Shown piece after piece: positions 55,917 through 64,000 of a stretch of DNA of 64,000 nt. A program made the translations under genes and the position numbers. The notes under the pieces are model-generated. The model saw nothing but the letters and a program-made list of their open reading frames with translations, was not told the origin of the DNA and made no database searches. The DNA is taken from assembly GCF_000238295.3 (NCBI RefSeq), contig NZ_AHCD03000037.1, forward strand, positions 1 through 64,000. Reading direction: 5' to 3'. Origin of the DNA: Pseudoalteromonas rubra (GTDB lineage: Bacteria; Pseudomonadota; Gammaproteobacteria; Enterobacterales; Alteromonadaceae). Position 1 is the first letter of the stretch. Every line of letters starts with the position of its first letter.

Positions 55917-58900
55917 TTAAAGCTCCATGACCTGCTTTGCGCTGGTCTGTGTTGCACGCTGTGAACGAACGATGGTATTTACCTGAGTGCTGCTCAGGTG
56001 CTCTGCCAGTGTGGCAATGTTTGGGTAACTCAGTAGGGCTGATAGTGGCATTGCCAACTGCATAGACTCCTGCGCTTCGCGTACCAGCTTGACTGCCAGA
56101 ATAGAGTTTCCACCCAGCTGGAAGAAGTCATCCTGGACCCCCACCAGGCTTACCCCCAGGATCCGTTGCCAGAGCTGGCAAAGCTGCTGTTGTAAGGGGG
56201 TCTGAGGTGCCACATAGCTGCTCTTACTGGTCAGACTAGGCGCAGGCAGCGCTTTTTTATCCAGCTTGCCGTTGACCGTCAGTGGAAAAGCATCCAGCGC
56301 AATGAGCTGGTCTGGGATCATGTAACTGGGCAGGCGGGTAGCCAGACGTTGACGTAGCGCTTCGCACTCGCTGGTATGCTCGGCAGGGACTATATATCCC
56401 ACCAGTGCCGTTTGTCCCTGATTGTCATAGGTCAGCACACAGGCTTTTGAAATTTCGTTGAAGGTTAGCAACTGCGCTTCTATCTCGCCCAACTCTATGC
56501 GGTGACCGCGGATCTTGACCTGGTCGTCCAGCCGGCCCAGATATTCCAGATGTCCGGTTGGGAGCTGGCGTGCTTTGTCACCGGTGCGATACACCCGACA
56601 TTCACGCTCGCCGAGGGTCAGAGTAAAGAAACGCTCCGCACTCAGTGCATCACGATTCAGGTAACCCGCAGCCAGGCCTGCGCCGGTGATATAGAGTTCG
56701 CCCGGGCAACCCATAGGTACGGGGCGATGTTGCTCATCCAGCACCAGTGCCTGCATGTCGGCTAGCGGCTTACCGATGTCGGCAATGTGACGTGGCATCG
56801 CGGCGCTCAGAGTCAGCGCGGTGACGTGTACTGTGGTCTCGGTGATGCCATACATATTGACCAGGGTGATGCGGTCACCATATTGTTGCCACCAGGATGC
56901 CAGCTTGCTGTAGTTCAGTTGCTCGCCGCCAAAAATGACGTAGCGCAGGGTAGTAAGTGGCACCTGAGCGCTGCTGGCGATGTCGGCAAAGGTATAAAAC
57001 GCACTGGGCGTCTGGTTGAGTACGGTGACGCCAAATTGCTGACATTGCTCAACAAACTGCATACTGTCTCGGATCTCCAGATAGTCCGGAATAAACAGCT
57101 TGCCTCCATAGGCCAATGCACCCCAGATCTCCCAGACACTGAAATCAAAAATATAGTCGTGGTATAGCACCCAGGTATCTTGCGTTGAAAAGCTAAAATG
57201 CTGCTCTGCGGCACTGAGCAGACGGGCGACATTGCCATGGGTCTGCACCACCCCTTTGGGTTTGCCTGTGGTGCCAGAGGTATAAATGACATAGGCCGGA
57301 TCTGCGCCAGTGATGGTGCAAGCGGGTGATGTGTCCGGATAGCTGAGCAGGGTTGCCTCATCATCGAGGAAAAGGGAAGTCAGCTGCGGTGTATTCAATT
57401 CATCAATGAGTTCACGATAGCTGATGACGACCTGTACCTGAGCATCTTCGAGAATAAAGCCGTTGCGACTGACGGGCGCACGTGTGGACAGCGGCACATA
57501 GGCAGCCCCTGCTTTAAGCACGCCGAGAATCGCAACCAGGGTATCCGGGCCCGGCGGTAAATATAGTCCGACAAACTGACCGCTCACATTCTGGGTCATC
57601 AGCCAGTGTGCCAGCTGGTTCGCGCGACGCGTTAGCTGATCGTAACTCATGGAGCCAGTTGAGGTGAACAAGGCTGTATTGTCTGGGTGGCGCTGTGCTT
57701 GTTGTTCGAATAAGGCAGTCAGGCTTTCACTGGATTGCAACGGGGTAGTCAGCGGTTCAGGCTGCGTCGCCGCGGGTACCAATGCAGCCAAAGGTTGAGA
57801 CAGCGCGGTTGGAGACGTACATGTCACCAGTTGTGCTAACAGGTGAGCAAAATTGCTGGCCATAGACTCGATAAACCACAGGTCATAGCGACTACGGTCA
57901 TATTCCCATTGCATGACGACAGGGCGGTCCGGATCCTGACTGTGCATGTCCAGCATCGCAATATTCAGTTCGAATTTAGCATCCTGTGCCGGTGCACCCT
58001 GATCGAGCTGAATGTTTTTGAATGTATCCAGGGGAGTTGCGGGCTGCGGCGTGTCCTGGAAGGTAAAACATACCTGAAACAGCGGGTTCACGCCGGGTAT
58101 ACGCGGTACATTGAGTGTATCAACCAGCGCCGGGAAAGGTAAGGTCTGGTTCGCTTGTGCCTCTGCGCACACCTCAAAGCTCTGCTGGATCAGCTCGTCG
58201 ATGGTCGTCTGTGGATCACTTTGTAAGCGGTGCACCACCGTGTTCACCAGCATACCCATGGTGGTTTCAAGCTGAGGTTGGTTGCGGTTGGCCATGGCTG
58301 AACCAATACAGATATCCTCATCTCCACTGAAGCGCGACAGCACAACATATAATGTGGCCAGCGTGGCTGAAAATGGGGTTATCTGATTGCGCTGACAAAA
58401 TTGCTGAAGCTGTTGCCAGACGTGTCTGGGTAGTTCAAGGCGATAGGTATCGGCGCTGACGGGCACGTCTGGTGCCAGCTGTGAAACAGGTAAATTGATA
58501 CGCGGCGGAGCGGACTGTAACTGGGTCTGCCAGTACAAACGTTGCTGCTGTGCCTGCTCGCCGTTCAGCCACTGTGCCTGGTGGCAGGCATAGTCGGCGT
58601 ATTGGATGACATCAGGCACCGCGGCAAGAGGCTCGCCATTGCTGAGCTTGGCATACAGGGCCAGTAATTGTGTTGCAAACTGATTGGCTGACCAGCCATC
58701 ATGGATCAAATGGTGCTCTACTTGCAGCAAGACGTGCTTTTCAGTATCGAGTTTAACCAGTGTCCAGCGTGCCAGTGGCAAGCTGTCCAGCTTGAATGGG
58801 GCATTGAGCTGGGCCAAATGCTCGGTGATCTTCGTCTGGGCGTCCTGTTCACTCAGATCACTGTAATCTACGATCGGCAGTTCAGGGACAAAATGCGGGT

Positions 58901-60926
58901 GGATATGCTGAAGCGGCTCGTGCAGGTCAAATGACGTTCGATAAATTTCGTGACGCTGAACCAAAGTACTGAGTGCAGCTTGCAGTGCCGCCGGGTCGAG
59001 CACACCACTCAGGGTCAGACGGCTGACCGAGTGATAGGCGAGATTATCAGGTGCCTGGCGTGCTAAAAACCACAATCCGCTTTGTTGTGCCGACAGAGGC
59101 GCTGTGTGTTGATGGTGCGCCGCGCGCGGGGCAATGTCGACGGGCGGACGGGCATTGTGAGTCAGTAGCGCCTGCCAGATCTGTGCTGGGGTACGCAAGC
59201 GGTAAATCAGCTGGGTATCCAGGTGTAAGTTAAGCTGTTGCTGAACCTCATTGGCGATGCGGATCGCGGAGATGGAGTCACCGCCTTGTGCAAAGTAATC
59301 ACTATGCCAGTGTAGCTCTGCCGGGCAATAGCCCTGCATCAGGGTCAAAAAAGCGTGCTGCGCATGCGATAACTGAGCATCCTGATGAGTATGCTCCACT
59401 TCGACAGGTAAAGCCGCCAGTGCGCGTTTATCCGTTTTACCGTTTTCTGTCATCGGCAGCTGACTGAGCAAAACGATCAAGTCGGGCTGCATGTAATCTG
59501 GCAGGGCGCGGCTAAGGTGACAAGCGATGTCCTGAGTCTGAGTGGCTTCATCATGCTGTGTCACGACATAGGCGGCGAGTAAGCGACGATTACCCTGTTG
59601 TTTGATCACGCAACTGACCAGCTTGACGGAGTCTAAAGTGGCGATGGTTTGTTCGATTTCTTCAAGCTCGATACGAAAGCCGCGCAGCTTGACCTGACCA
59701 TCATCACGTCCGGCAAAATGATATTCCTGGCCATCAAAGGAGGCTAAATCACCGGTTTTATATAAACGGCTGAAGCCGCTGGCATCGCACTGGGGATCAT
59801 AAAAAGGGTTGGCGATAAAGCGACTTTGAGTCAGCTCGTCACGGTTAAGATAACCCAGTGCCAGGCGTGGACCACTAATATAGAGTTCACCGACTTCACC
59901 TTGTGGACAGGGTTTAAGCTGGGGATCCAGCACATATAAGCGCGTATCATTGAGTGGCTGGCCAATATTCAGCTCACTGTCTTGCGCTGAAAAGCGATGC
60001 AAACTGGTTGCAACGGTGTTTTCTGTTGGGCCATATCCATTATAAATAGCAGTGACCTGACTGTAGGCCTCGAGCATGGCCACATTGGGTGTCTCACCAG
60101 CTACGATCAGGCACTTGAGTGCGCTGAGCTGGTGCGGTGGAATTAACGCCAGGAGTGCAGGCGGAATAGATGCAAATTCGATGTCATTTTGCTGCACCAG
60201 TGTGCTCAGGGCCTGCGCGTCTTTACGTTCATGCTCGCTGGCAATATACACGCTTTGCCCCAGCAATAAATGGACGAATAGCTCGAATACGCTGGCATCA
60301 AAAATGTACGAGGCAAATAACAGAGCGCGCTGATACTGTGGCGTGTCGAACGCGTCAATATGGGTATCGGCCAGGTGTAAGATATTTTGCGCAGGGATCT
60401 GCACGCCTTTGGGTTGTCCGGTTGTTCCTGAGGTATAAATCACATACCCAATCGCATCTTGCGCTTGTGCGGGGGCTGTGTCGAGTGCCTCCAGGGGGCT
60501 TAGGGTGTCTACGCACAGCTGTGGGCGGTCTGCAATGGCCTCAACCTGGCTGAGGTGACTGTGCGTCAGGATCAGGGCTGGCTGACTATCTTGTAATATA
60601 AACTGGGTCCGTTGCGCAGGTGCATCGGTAGAAATGGGAATATAGCCAAGCCCGCAATGCAAAACCGCCAGCATACTGACGACCATATCAATGCCGCGCT
60701 CGTGATAAAGTGCAATATAGTGAGAAGAAGGGGCTGTTTCTGCCTGTTCAGACAGTTGCAGACGAATGTGCCCAGCAAGAAAAGTAACCCGCTGTGCCAA
60801 TTCCTGATAGCTGATATGATTATTTTCATAAATAAGCGCAGTTCGATTCGCATATTTGCCATAAACTTGTGAGAGAGTTTTCGCCAGTGGTGGCATGCCA
60901 CAGTCTGAAAAATGCTTCGTGTTCAC
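55917..60926 (-). CDS. NRPS 1: A-T-C-A-T, modules 1 and 2
   Basis: 1669 residues, first gene of the operon. It starts straight with an A domain (about 15-500; Y-T-S-G-T-T-G-Q-P-K-G about 163), so there is no starter C domain and the peptide should have a free N-terminus rather than an acyl chain. T (A-Q-G-G-D-S about 550), C (H-H-L-I-H-D-G about 737), A (about 1075-1575), T (F-Q-L-G-G-N-S about 1606). Module 1 code D-A-F-S-I-A-G-V-A-K resembles aromatic (Phe-type) codes. Module 2 code D-F-W-N-I-G-M-V-H-K is the exact threonine code. Start is GTG at 60926, with AGGA upstream. Ends K-Q-V-M-E-L. Confidence 0.93.
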   Translation of the reverse strand: MNTKHFSDCGMPPLAKTLSQVYGKYANRTALIYENNHISYQELAQRVTFLAGHIRLQLSEQAETAPSSHYIALYHERGIDMVVSMLAVLHCGLGYIPISTDAPAQRTQFILQDSQPALILTHSHLSQVEAIADRPQLCVDTLSPLEALDTAPAQAQDAIGYVIYTSGTTGQPKGVQIPAQNILHLADTHIDAFDTPQYQRALLFASYIFDASVFELFVHLLLGQSVYIASEHERKDAQALSTLVQQNDIEFASIPPALLALIPPHQLSALKCLIVAGETPNVAMLEAYSQVTAIYNGYGPTENTVATSLHRFSAQDSELNIGQPLNDTRLYVLDPQLKPCPQGEVGELYISGPRLALGYLNRDELTQSRFIANPFYDPQCDASGFSRLYKTGDLASFDGQEYHFAGRDDGQVKLRGFRIELEEIEQTIATLDSVKLVSCVIKQQGNRRLLAAYVVTQHDEATQTQDIACHLSRALPDYMQPDLIVLLSQLPMTENGKTDKRALAALPVEVEHTHQDAQLSHAQHAFLTLMQGYCPAELHWHSDYFAQGGDSISAIRIANEVQQQLNLHLDTQLIYRLRTPAQIWQALLTHNARPPVDIAPRAAHHQHTAPLSAQQSGLWFLARQAPDNLAYHSVSRLTLSGVLDPAALQAALSTLVQRHEIYRTSFDLHEPLQHIHPHFVPELPIVDYSDLSEQDAQTKITEHLAQLNAPFKLDSLPLARWTLVKLDTEKHVLLQVEHHLIHDGWSANQFATQLLALYAKLSNGEPLAAVPDVIQYADYACHQAQWLNGEQAQQQRLYWQTQLQSAPPRINLPVSQLAPDVPVSADTYRLELPRHVWQQLQQFCQRNQITPFSATLATLYVVLSRFSGDEDICIGSAMANRNQPQLETTMGMLVNTVVHRLQSDPQTTIDELIQQSFEVCAEAQANQTLPFPALVDTLNVPRIPGVNPLFQVCFTFQDTPQPATPLDTFKNIQLDQGAPAQDAKFELNIAMLDMHSQDPDRPVVMQWEYDRSRYDLWFIESMASNFAHLLAQLVTCTSPTALSQPLAALVPAATQPEPLTTPLQSSESLTALFEQQAQRHPDNTALFTSTGSMSYDQLTRRANQLAHWLMTQNVSGQFVGLYLPPGPDTLVAILGVLKAGAAYVPLSTRAPVSRNGFILEDAQVQVVISYRELIDELNTPQLTSLFLDDEATLLSYPDTSPACTITGADPAYVIYTSGTTGKPKGVVQTHGNVARLLSAAEQHFSFSTQDTWVLYHDYIFDFSVWEIWGALAYGGKLFIPDYLEIRDSMQFVEQCQQFGVTVLNQTPSAFYTFADIASSAQVPLTTLRYVIFGGEQLNYSKLASWWQQYGDRITLVNMYGITETTVHVTALTLSAAMPRHIADIGKPLADMQALVLDEQHRPVPMGCPGELYITGAGLAAGYLNRDALSAERFFTLTLGERECRVYRTGDKARQLPTGHLEYLGRLDDQVKIRGHRIELGEIEAQLLTFNEISKACVLTYDNQGQTALVGYIVPAEHTSECEALRQRLATRLPSYMIPDQLIALDAFPLTVNGKLDKKALPAPSLTSKSSYVAPQTPLQQQLCQLWQRILGVSLVGVQDDFFQLGGNSILAVKLVREAQESMQLAMPLSALLSYPNIATLAEHLSSTQVNTIVRSQRATQTSAKQVMEL

Positions 60927-60974
60927 GTCTTCTAGTCCTTCGCTAACATGTTCAACTTGGTTGCGCGTGAATTA

Positions 60975-60993
60975 TGTACACCAACTGTGTACA
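60975..60993. promoter_or_regulatory. Palindromic operator candidate upstream of the NRPS operon
   Basis: TGTACAC-CAACT-GTGTACA: perfect 7-bp arms around a 5-bp spacer, about 50 bp upstream of NRPS 1 and 120 bp upstream of the divergent purT. On the NRPS strand it adjoins a CATAAT that could be a -10 box. The regulator is not encoded nearby. Confidence 0.5.
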
Positions 60994-61112
60994 AATTGTG
61001 TCTTTATTGTTTTTTTTTGGATATTTTGGCGCTTTTTTTTCTGCTGGCGATATTGCAATTTATGTTATTTTGTCAGTCACTTTTGAGATTCATCGTTACT
61101 TAGGAATAAATC

Positions 61113-62300
61113 ATGAAAATTAAGCAATTGGGCACGCCATTTAGTGCGACTGCGTGTAAGGTGCTGTTATGCGGTGGCGGGGAGCTGGGCAAAGAGGTGG
61201 TGATCGAGTTCAAGCGTCTGGGCGCAGAAGTGGTGGTGTTAGACAGGTATGATAACGCGCCTGCTATGCAAGTTGCCGATCGCAGTTATACCTTGTCTAT
61301 GCTTGATGGTAATCAACTGGCTGCAATTATTGAACAGGAGCAACCTGACTATATTGTGCCAGAGATCGAAGCAATTGCGACCGATACATTAGTGGCGCTT
61401 GAACAACAGGGGTTTACTGTGGTGCCCTCTGCAAAAGCCACACAGATCACCATGAACCGAGAAGGGATCCGTCGTCTGGCAGCCGAAGAGCTGGGTCTGG
61501 CCACTTCACCTTACCGCTTTGTCGATACACAGCAGGAGTTTATCGATGCCGTTGCCGAGATTGGCATGCCTTGTGTAATTAAACCTATCATGAGTTCTTC
61601 AGGTAAAGGACAAAGTGTGGTGCGCAGCGAGGCTGATCTGGAAGCTGCCTGGACTTATGCACAGCAAGGCGGGCGCGCAGGTGAGGGCAGAGTGATTGTG
61701 GAGGGCTTTGTTGATTTCGACTACGAAATTACCCTGCTGACCATTCGCCATATTGATGGTACCAGTTTCTGTGAGCCGATTGGTCATGTGCAGGAGGGGG
61801 GCGATTATCAGCAAAGCTGGCAACCGCAGGCGATGTCTGAGGTCGCATTGTCGCGAGCCAAAGCCATGGCAGAGCAGATCACAGAAGCACTTGGCGGACG
61901 CGGGCTGTTTGGGGTTGAACTGTTTATCAAAAATGATGATGTGTATTTTAGCGAAGTCTCACCACGGCCTCATGATACCGGCATGGTGACCCTGATCTCT
62001 CAGGACCTCAGTGAATTTGCCTTACATGTGCGGGCGATCCTGGGGTTGCCAATTCCCAACATTCATTGTCACGGCCCGTCAGCATCCAGTGTTATACTGG
62101 TCAACGGCACGTCACAGCAGCTTAGCTTCACTCAGGTTGCTGAAGCGTTGATTGAAACAAATACCGACCTGCGTTTATTTGGCAAACCTGAGGTGGTGGG
62201 TCAACGTCGGATGGGCGTTGCGCTGGCGCGTGATGCAAGTTGTGAGCTGGCTATAGACAAAGCAAAACGAGTAAGTTCAACCATAGGCACGATTTTATGA
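61113..62300 (+). CDS. purT: Formate-dependent phosphoribosylglycinamide formyltransferase
   Basis: 395 residues with the ATP-grasp fold: L-L-C-G-G-G-E-L-G-K-E-V at the N-terminus, V-L-D-R-Y-D-N-A-P, V-I-K-P-I-M-S-S-S-G-K-G-Q-S (nucleotide loop) and F-S-E-V-S-P-R-P-H-D-T-G-M (metal and ATP site). PurT formylates GAR with formate and ATP in purine synthesis. A good GGAATAA lies ahead of the ATG. It is divergent from the NRPS operon and is ordinary metabolism. Its stop overlaps the next start (ATGA). Confidence 0.95.
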   Translation: MKIKQLGTPFSATACKVLLCGGGELGKEVVIEFKRLGAEVVVLDRYDNAPAMQVADRSYTLSMLDGNQLAAIIEQEQPDYIVPEIEAIATDTLVALEQQGFTVVPSAKATQITMNREGIRRLAAEELGLATSPYRFVDTQQEFIDAVAEIGMPCVIKPIMSSSGKGQSVVRSEADLEAAWTYAQQGGRAGEGRVIVEGFVDFDYEITLLTIRHIDGTSFCEPIGHVQEGGDYQQSWQPQAMSEVALSRAKAMAEQITEALGGRGLFGVELFIKNDDVYFSEVSPRPHDTGMVTLISQDLSEFALHVRAILGLPIPNIHCHGPSASSVILVNGTSQQLSFTQVAEALIETNTDLRLFGKPEVVGQRRMGVALARDASCELAIDKAKRVSSTIGTIL

Positions 62301-63184
62301 CAAACAAGGTAATGGGCGATCTGGTCGCCGGGTTCTGGCGCTTACTGGATTGGCAGCAAAGCCCGACCCAGACTCTGGATTTTGTAAAGCAACTGACAGA
62401 GCTGGGTATACGAGACACCGATCATGCTGACATTTATGGCCAGTACGAGTGTGAAGCGGCTTTTGGTCGTGCACTGGCGTTGCAGCCGTCGGTTCGGGAA
62501 CAGATCAGCATCATCACCAAATGTGGCATTCGCCCTGCGCTTGCCAGCAAAGGGCTTGCGGGTAAAGCCAATCACTATGATTCAAGTCAGGCCCACATTA
62601 TTGCCTCAGTGCAGCAGTCATTGCAGCACTTTGGCACCGATCGCATTGATACCTTGCTGATCCATCGCCCCGATTATCTGATGGACGCCGATGAAATGGC
62701 AGAGGCGTTTACTCGCCTTAAGCAAAACGGTGATGTATTGCATTTTGGGGTGTCGAATTTCACGCCTTCTCAGTTGAGCCTGTTGCAGTCTCGCCTCGAT
62801 TTTGAGCTTGTGACTAATCAGATCGAGTTTTCACCTTATGAGATGAAAGCACTGGATGATGGCACTTTAGATCAGTGTCAGCAGTTGCGTATTCATCCCA
62901 TGCTGTGGTCACCACTGGCAGGCGGGCGCATCTTTGCTGAGACAGATGCCAAAGCGCTGCGATTGCGTAACTGTCTGAGTGAAGTGGCTGAGGAAGTGGG
63001 TGCCAGTGGTATTGACGCGGTGATCTATGCCTGGCTGCTGATGCACCCAAGTAAACCGTCCGTGGTGCTGGGGACCGGTAACATCGAACGGGTGCGTACC
63101 GCCGTGGCGGCACGTACGCTGACGTTATCCCGTGAGCAATGGTATCGCATCTGGCAGGCTTCGACCGGCCATAGTGTGCCTTAA
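62297..63184 (+). CDS. Aldo/keto reductase, YdhF-like
   Basis: 295 residues, a TIM-barrel reductase: D-H-A-D-I-Y-G (Asp and Tyr of the catalytic tetrad, about 40-46), I-I-T-K-C-G (Lys, about 76), L-L-I-H-R-P-D (His, about 120), F-G-V-S-N-F-T-P and V-L-G-T-G-N near the end for NADP. Substrate unknown. Translation coupled to purT by ATGA. The YdhF-like assignment rests on overall pattern. Confidence 0.85.
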   Translation: MTNKVMGDLVAGFWRLLDWQQSPTQTLDFVKQLTELGIRDTDHADIYGQYECEAAFGRALALQPSVREQISIITKCGIRPALASKGLAGKANHYDSSQAHIIASVQQSLQHFGTDRIDTLLIHRPDYLMDADEMAEAFTRLKQNGDVLHFGVSNFTPSQLSLLQSRLDFELVTNQIEFSPYEMKALDDGTLDQCQQLRIHPMLWSPLAGGRIFAETDAKALRLRNCLSEVAEEVGASGIDAVIYAWLLMHPSKPSVVLGTGNIERVRTAVAARTLTLSREQWYRIWQASTGHSVP

Positions 63185-63194
63185 TGGGCCGGGC

Positions 63195-63881
63195 TTAGAG
63201 TGTAAAGTCCAGCGCATAACTCACATACGCCTTGATGTCATCATCGGCATCAAGGTCTGTCTTTACCAGTCCCAGAGTGAGCCCGCCCGTGCTCAGGCTG
63301 ACGCCATAGTCCATGTAACTGTCATCTTCACCCGTCCATTCCATGACGGTATCGCCGCTGGAACGACCGAGGTGCAGGCCCAATTCAGATTCAGAAAACA
63401 CCGGGAACGCCGCGTTGAGTTCCAGATACAGCATATCTTCTTCTGTGCTTGAATCGCTCTGTGCTGTAGTCAGGTGGCTGAGTTTGAAGGAGAAATACTG
63501 CCAGCCAACCGAGGCATAGAGCTCGCCAAAGTCGATATCGCCAGCTGCATCCGGATAGGCATAATGAATGTAACCCAGGTCATAACTGAGCTGCTTGAAT
63601 TCGCCACTGAACCCCGCGTAGAGATCCAGTTCATAACTGGTACTGGCTGTGTCTCCAAAATCTACATTGGATGCCCAGGCACCAAGATAAAATCCTTTCC
63701 CGCTGTCGTAGTCCAGCCCACCAGAGACGGCGGCGCCATCATCCGATTGGGTGATCCCGCGCCAGAAATAATTGGAGCTGGCGGCCACGTTGGCGCTAAC
63801 GGAAGCAGACGTATCGGCCAATGCCAGTGGGTGAGCGAGTAGCAGTGAGATTGCACAGATTAATGAGTATTTATTGTTCAT
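63195..63881 (-). CDS. TorF-family putative porin (TIGR02001)
   Basis: 228 residues from the ATG at 63881 (AGAGGA ahead), signal peptide cut after A-L-A (about residue 22). The mature start S-A-S-V-S-A-N-V-A-A-S-S-N-Y-F-W-R-G-I-T-Q-S-D is the TorF/Gcw_chp signature; alternating hydrophobic strands follow, and it ends Y-A-L-D-F-T-L with a terminal aromatic-hydrophobic pattern for BamA recognition. Predicted outer-membrane beta barrel, function not established. Convergent with the aldo/keto reductase. Confidence 0.85.
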   Translation of the reverse strand: MNNKYSLICAISLLLAHPLALADTSASVSANVAASSNYFWRGITQSDDGAAVSGGLDYDSGKGFYLGAWASNVDFGDTASTSYELDLYAGFSGEFKQLSYDLGYIHYAYPDAAGDIDFGELYASVGWQYFSFKLSHLTTAQSDSSTEEDMLYLELNAAFPVFSESELGLHLGRSSGDTVMEWTGEDDSYMDYGVSLSTGGLTLGLVKTDLDADDDIKAYVSYALDFTL

Positions 63882-64000
63882 GTAGAGTCCTCTGGAGCAC
63901 AAAGTGGTTGTCGCCCGGGAGGTTGCAATGGCTAAGCCAGCCTTGAGGAAAAGACAAAGTTCTATTTTACTGTCTTGATTTAAATGGATATATTTTCAAA

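Noticed and set aside
55450..55920. A 156-codon plus-strand frame and many other long frames opposite the NRPS genes
   Set aside because: GC-rich coding sequence leaves the opposite strand open by chance; no start signals or protein motifs were found.
44116..60926. NRPS operon as a siderophore cluster
   Set aside because: No TonB receptor, iron transport, catecholate or hydroxamate gene, and no Fur-box-like sequence was noticed near the start.
61113..63184. purT and the aldo/keto reductase as parts of the peptide cluster
   Set aside because: purT is standard purine metabolism on the other strand, and the reductase is coupled to it; nothing ties either to the peptide.

Overview
The window looks like a chromosomal segment from a marine gammaproteobacterium of the Alteromonadales, most likely Pseudoalteromonas (possibly one of the pigmented, metabolite-rich species). 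This is inferred from gene content and order: yheS/yheT/yheU/yheV, slyX-fkpA and yrfG-nudE-cysQ neighbourhoods, a very long tandem tRNA array, cti, a DUF3149 gene, a TorF-like porin and a large NRPS. It carries no phage and no complete insertion sequence.

Layout. 1-745: two tandem copies of a structured non-coding repeat (period 409 bp). 1.1-12.0 kb: envelope and housekeeping genes: a lipoprotein with a DUF4105/Lnb-type periplasmic protein, a VOC protein, a periplasmic binding protein, an SDR, a small gene with fatty acid cis/trans isomerase (cti), a peroxiredoxin-like protein, dimeric dUTPase, yrfG, nudE and cysQ. 12.08-14.1 kb: eleven identical initiator tRNA-fMet genes in tandem, interspersed with eight 65-bp tRNA 3'-half-like units. 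14.4-21.8 kb: membrane dipeptidase, yheU, yheT, then an exact-looking 1707-bp tandem duplication carrying a DUF3149 gene, a TIGR02444-family gene and the 3' part of yheS; the outer copy of yheS is a 5'-truncated fragment and the inner one is intact. 21.9-29.8 kb: yheV, slyX, a WD40-like lipoprotein, fkpA, rsd, a candidate small RNA, hemE, speE and speA.

29.9-33.0 kb: two YihG-like acyltransferases co-transcribed with a YbdG-like mechanosensitive channel. 33.1-36.5 kb: a solute-binding protein and a lipoprotein that joins an S41 protease-like domain to a class C beta-lactamase-like serine hydrolase. 37.2-42.6 kb: a divergent regulon centred on a two-cysteine ArsR repressor, with rhodanese and a DUF2892 membrane protein on one side and an RND permease plus adaptor on the other. 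Two back-to-back ATTAG-N6-CTAAT operators lie between overlapping divergent promoters. 42.5-44.1 kb: nitroreductase and an FAH-family protein.

44.1-60.9 kb, minus strand: one operon of three NRPS genes and an MFS exporter. The assembly line reads A-T-C-A-T / C-A-T-C-A-T / C-A-T-TE, i.e. five modules and a predicted pentapeptide. Module 2 has the exact textbook threonine code, module 1 an aromatic-like code, and modules 3-5 codes I cannot assign. There is no starter C domain and no E domain. NRPS 1 and NRPS 2 both end in -MEL, and NRPS 2 and NRPS 3 begin with TubC-like docking domains. The thioesterase has Cys in place of the nucleophilic Ser. I do not recognise this cluster as a known one. 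61.1-63.9 kb: purT, an aldo/keto reductase and a TorF-like porin.

The signals I consider most worth pursuing are the NRPS with its Cys-thioesterase, the fMet tRNA array with its tRNA-half units, the sRNA candidate between rsd and hemE, and the doubly operated sulfane-sulfur-type ArsR/RND regulon. No database search was run; family names come from recognised motifs and gene order.
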